A stretch of DNA of 64,000 bases. Origin: Trichopria drosophilae. Taxonomy: Eukaryota > Arthropoda > Insecta > Hymenoptera > Diapriidae. The position numbers were made by a program, and so were the translations under genes. The stretch covers positions 103,415,001 to 103,479,000 of the forward strand of contig CM059584.1 of assembly GCA_030407085.1 (NCBI GenBank), given 5' to 3'. The notes under the pieces are model-generated. The model saw only the letters and a program-made list of their open reading frames with translations. It searched no databases and was not told the DNA's origin. How positions within the stretch are numbered: the first letter of the stretch is position 1; each line of letters starts with the position of its first letter. Shown here piece after piece: positions 60,606 through 64,000 of this stretch.

Positions 60606-63600
60606 GGGACATCGTTACTTTTACTCGGGACTTCACCAACCCAGGAGTACATTTGATAACATTATCAGTAATAACAATCAATGACATTGATCTGAGGATA
60701 AATGGACCTCTGATTCTTTCAATTACCTATGCCATTTTTGTACCCTGAGGTTTTCGGTATATTTTGTCAAATATCTATATGTTCTCCTTGGCAAATGGAC
60801 CAGTAATTATAGCCGTGGTTCTACTAATCCTTCAGCGTCGGACACCATGCAATTGGCATCTGCAATTCTCAGTATTTCTTGATGTGAAAAAAGTATACGT
60901 TTCTGTATTTTGCCAAAATTATAGTGTGCCAAACCAATTCAGGTTCGTACAGAAATATTGTACTGATCATAAGTGCATAATGATCATTGTGCTCACTTTC
61001 TCTCGATCGAGTAACAGTCTTGATCAACCTCGGAAAGAACTCTACCATTCTGCATATTTGTATGTAAATTCTGCAATAACATTTTATTTTAACATCAAGT
61101 ATAATCACCATATACTTAGAACGAGTTAATGTTGAGTTTAAAGGATACTTTAAAGGTCTTCTGCCACATAAAACCACCAGTTTAGTGGCCAAAACAAAGT
61201 CTCGCTCGTGCAGTCAATATGAAGCTAATTTAAGGATATGCTTTACTCTTCGCCTTGTTTGGAATTCATGACACAATTATAGCCATGAGATATTCCAAAA
61301 ATTAAAAGCCATAGCAGACCCTTTACTTTCGAAATAAAATATTGAAATAAATAGTAACCATAACGTACTAATGTTAAATAGTACTATATAAAATTGGTTC
61401 GTTTTTTAAATTTTCACGACTTACGTCTTGTGGGCCGTTCTCTATTTTTCTTGCTCCCTCGGAAGAAATTATGTACTTTCATCATCGTTTTTAATAGAGA
61501 CAGTAGTACAATAAAGTTATAAAAGCCCGCCATTGCGTACAATTGGCGCCCGAGGCGAAGCCGAGAATTATTCTCATATTTGATAGAAAACCAAGAGTTT
61601 ATTTATTATAATTGTTATGCCTTTATATAAGTATTCAAGTTAATAATTCAAAACAAAAGACCGAATCTTTACCAACTGATCATTTTCTAAGATTGATTAA
61701 TGATTATTTTTAGCAAAATATATGAAGTGAAAAAATTAATATCAGATTGATCAAATTGTAATTTTCTGACGTGTTAGAAGTATGACAGAAGCAACGAATA
61801 TGTCAGTGCAATATTGAACATTCCTCTCGATGTGCACGAACTAACAGGTTCATAGTCCAAAAAAATCGATTTTAATTTTTTCGAATTTTATTGACAGCCG
61901 TGGGTCATGTCTTTCTGCCTTTGACAAATGGTCGAATGACAATCAGTAACGCTGCCGAACCAGTATTACGCGTCACGGCAGTTCGACGTAGAGAATCAGG
62001 AATTACAGAGTGGACATTACTAGTTAAAATCGCTCTGGGAATTCATCGATCGAGCAAGAACAGATTTTCTATTTTATCGCCGTAATTTTTGCTCTAAAAA
62101 TCAAACTGACAATAATTCGGGACATAAACACGGCATGTTTGCATTTTTAATTGCTCATTTTGCTAATTTAATCAATATTTGCACTGACTCATTTTCACAA
62201 CTACTCGTTAATATTTTATTAGCGAATAAAGTCGTTAAATTGATTATAAATAAAATAAATATTTAGAAGGTGTTAGCTGTTACATCGTCGTCCTGTACGT
62301 CGTTTAGTGAAAATTATAATTTCCGATGAAACGAAAATCACAATAAAACAAACCACAGAGAGTTTTTATACTTATGAGTCAGGCGCAATCAATGACTTCC
62401 GTTTTCATCTCTTATTGTTTTCAGATATTAAATAAACTCTTACCGATTGATGGTCTTATCTCTTGAGCTCACTAGTAAACTGCTTGGAACCGTTGAAGAC
62501 ACTTGAGCTCTATATTGCAAAGTGGAAATAACAACAAAAATGTACTCAGTTACCAGTATTTATCTTTTAGAATTGACTGGTTTTCCACTTTTGCTCCTAC
62601 TTTTAGTAAAAGTAATGCAATGGTCAGCATCGACTTTTAACCTTTTCATCACGTCAATTGTATTATCTATTTATTTCAACGTTGAAGAAACTTTTGTACA
62701 TATAAGAAACACTACGTTTCAATCACTCTTATAGAAAATATATCAATTGACTTTAGGGGTATTAATTGGACCTACATAATTTATAACTCATCAAGTACGC
62801 AGTGAAATTAGTAATTATCAGCGCATTTCGACCCCTATTCAAACACCAAAGTAACCGAGCGTGATGTAGCTATGAAGGGTATTTTTAACTAACCTTTCAA
62901 TCAAAGTCCACATTTTTATTTTGCGAACTCGTTAAGCAAATTTCCATAAAATGCTCTTGCTAACAACTTCCTCATTAGCATCAGATATCAGGAAAATGTC
63001 TGCGCGACCGTAATAAAATTTGAGATTCGATATTAAATTCAATATCAAAATAACTTTTACCCGCCGAAGTACGAAATAACTATTAACGAAATGAATGGTA
63101 AAGGTAATTTGGGTTCTAAGTGGATCACTAAATCATTGGCTTTTAAGTGCATTGACGAATGGGTTTCGGCTGTGAACGTAACTTAATTAGTGACCGAACG
63201 ATCGAAAATATTTCTGCTGATAAACAACTCGGTTATTACAATTATTTATACATACAATTTTAGTAGTTTAAAAATAAATAATTTTACATACTTAGTAAGA
63301 TATACCAGAATATTTACAACTATTAATAATTGGAGAATATGTCTATGATATCGATGTTCAGTTACAGCATAGTAGAACCACCATTTTAAATATGCATAGT
63401 CCCGTACGGATGACGTATACTCGTGGGCGCAGGATGCACTACTTCGCATGTCTATTAAATCACGTATTCGCTCATGGATAAATTGGTTTTAAAAAGAAAA
63501 TGTTTACTATTGACTTCTGCGTTAGGTATTCTCGTTCATGTATTGGTAGTGTAGTACATGAATAAATGTATATAGTAAGCAAAATTTATTATAATTATTC

Positions 63601-64000
63601 AAATAAATATTATAATTAATGGCACTTAAAAATATCAGTTCATAATGCTGATTTAGAGATGAAATTAACAATTGTTGATTTAATAAATCATTTAGTTTCT
63701 CAAAATGTCAAAATTAAAATAATATTTATAAACTGTAACAAAGAAATATATATAGGATTCAAATTTTCAGTAATTTGACCATTACCACGAAAAACAGTGA
63801 AAAATGTAATGAATTGCCCTTGTAATCGTTTAGCAATACTAGTCCACTTTCTGTGGACCTTCAAACTTATCATACCAAATCGACCAGTTGAAAGGAATCA
63901 ATTTCCGTTACTCTCGATATTATCCGATATACTACCCATTTGAGGAGAGCATAAGACAGAGAAGCAATGACAGATATACCTATCCGATATACTATCCAAA
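60606..64000. other. No gene seen
   Basis: AT-rich, with frames up to 121 codons (60764-61129 plus) overlapped by 60869-61192 minus and no domain in either. A GCCCGAGGCGAAGCCGAG fragment near 61550 recalls repeat debris at 14.8 kb. A GC-richer patch at 61880-62085 has a 64-codon frame starting MTAVGHVFLPLTNG, not recognised. TATCCGATATACTA occurs twice at the right edge (about 63920 and 63980). Confidence 0.45.

Noticed and set aside
60458..60748. Frame resembling a small membrane protein
   Set aside because: The hydrophobic stretch comes from a CGTCGT/TTGTCG run that is the reverse complement of the left arm of the same hairpin.

Overview
This window is AT-rich eukaryotic DNA. It most likely comes from an arthropod and probably an insect, judging by the mix of decayed mobile elements: a mariner transposase tail, RNase H-bearing and RTE-type non-LTR retrotransposon pieces, TTAA-flanked piggyBac-like elements and many foldback/MITE elements. 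The species cannot be named from the sequence. I find no intact protein-coding gene, no convincing tRNA or rRNA, and nothing bacterial such as operons or ribosome binding sites. Nearly all open frames are short chance frames or lie inside inverted repeats. The window reads as a long intergenic or intronic stretch filled with transposon remains.

Layout. 0-10 kb: the end of a TTAA-flanked element at the left edge (1-431); a dispersed repeat (1935-2160, again at 7855-8040 and reversed near 37.7 kb); an 85-bp-arm MITE (4249-4451); a 1.08-kb long-TIR element with a protein tail still open between its arms (4814-5896); and a foldback (about 8835-9905) into which a second hairpin element (9455-9803) inserted, leaving a perfect 8-bp target duplication. 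12-20 kb: a 1.38-kb long-TIR element (12143-13524), a compound repeat block (13.66-14.9 kb), AGATCT-rich repeats, a 1.15-kb TTAA-type element (17998-19146), and a tiny exon-like HTH remnant (19539-19633). 22-35 kb: a 193-bp MITE (22249-22441), clusters of a roughly 115-bp GGATCC repeat, an RTE-like reverse transcriptase fragment (26940-27185), a second copy of the 13.7-kb repeat (25.8 kb), a GTCGG-rich block (32.4-32.7 kb), a possible secreted-protein first exon (33356-33543, minus), and an 820-bp foldback (33954-34773). 36-41 kb: a cysteine-rich open frame, direct repeats and a 245-bp hairpin element (40329-40573). 47-64 kb: mariner transposase tail (47963-48125), reverse transcriptase pseudogene (50430-51415), a perfect 47-bp inverted repeat (52135-52273), a TIR element (55029-55681), an RNase H pseudogene (about 58600-59270, minus) and a hairpin (60250-60605).

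How the parts relate. The elements do not work together as a pathway; they record successive insertion. The roughly 115-bp repeat (GGATCCGCCATTTTGAATTTTGAAAA-type, interrupted here for length by its variants) recurs at nine or more places and also lies inside the arms or core of two different inverted-repeat elements, which suggests those elements spread it. Several moderately GC-rich islands (about 24.1, 31.2, 33.3, 36.3, 41.8, 49.3, 58.2 and 62.0 kb) stand out from the AT-rich background. They are the best places to look for conserved non-coding elements or exons.
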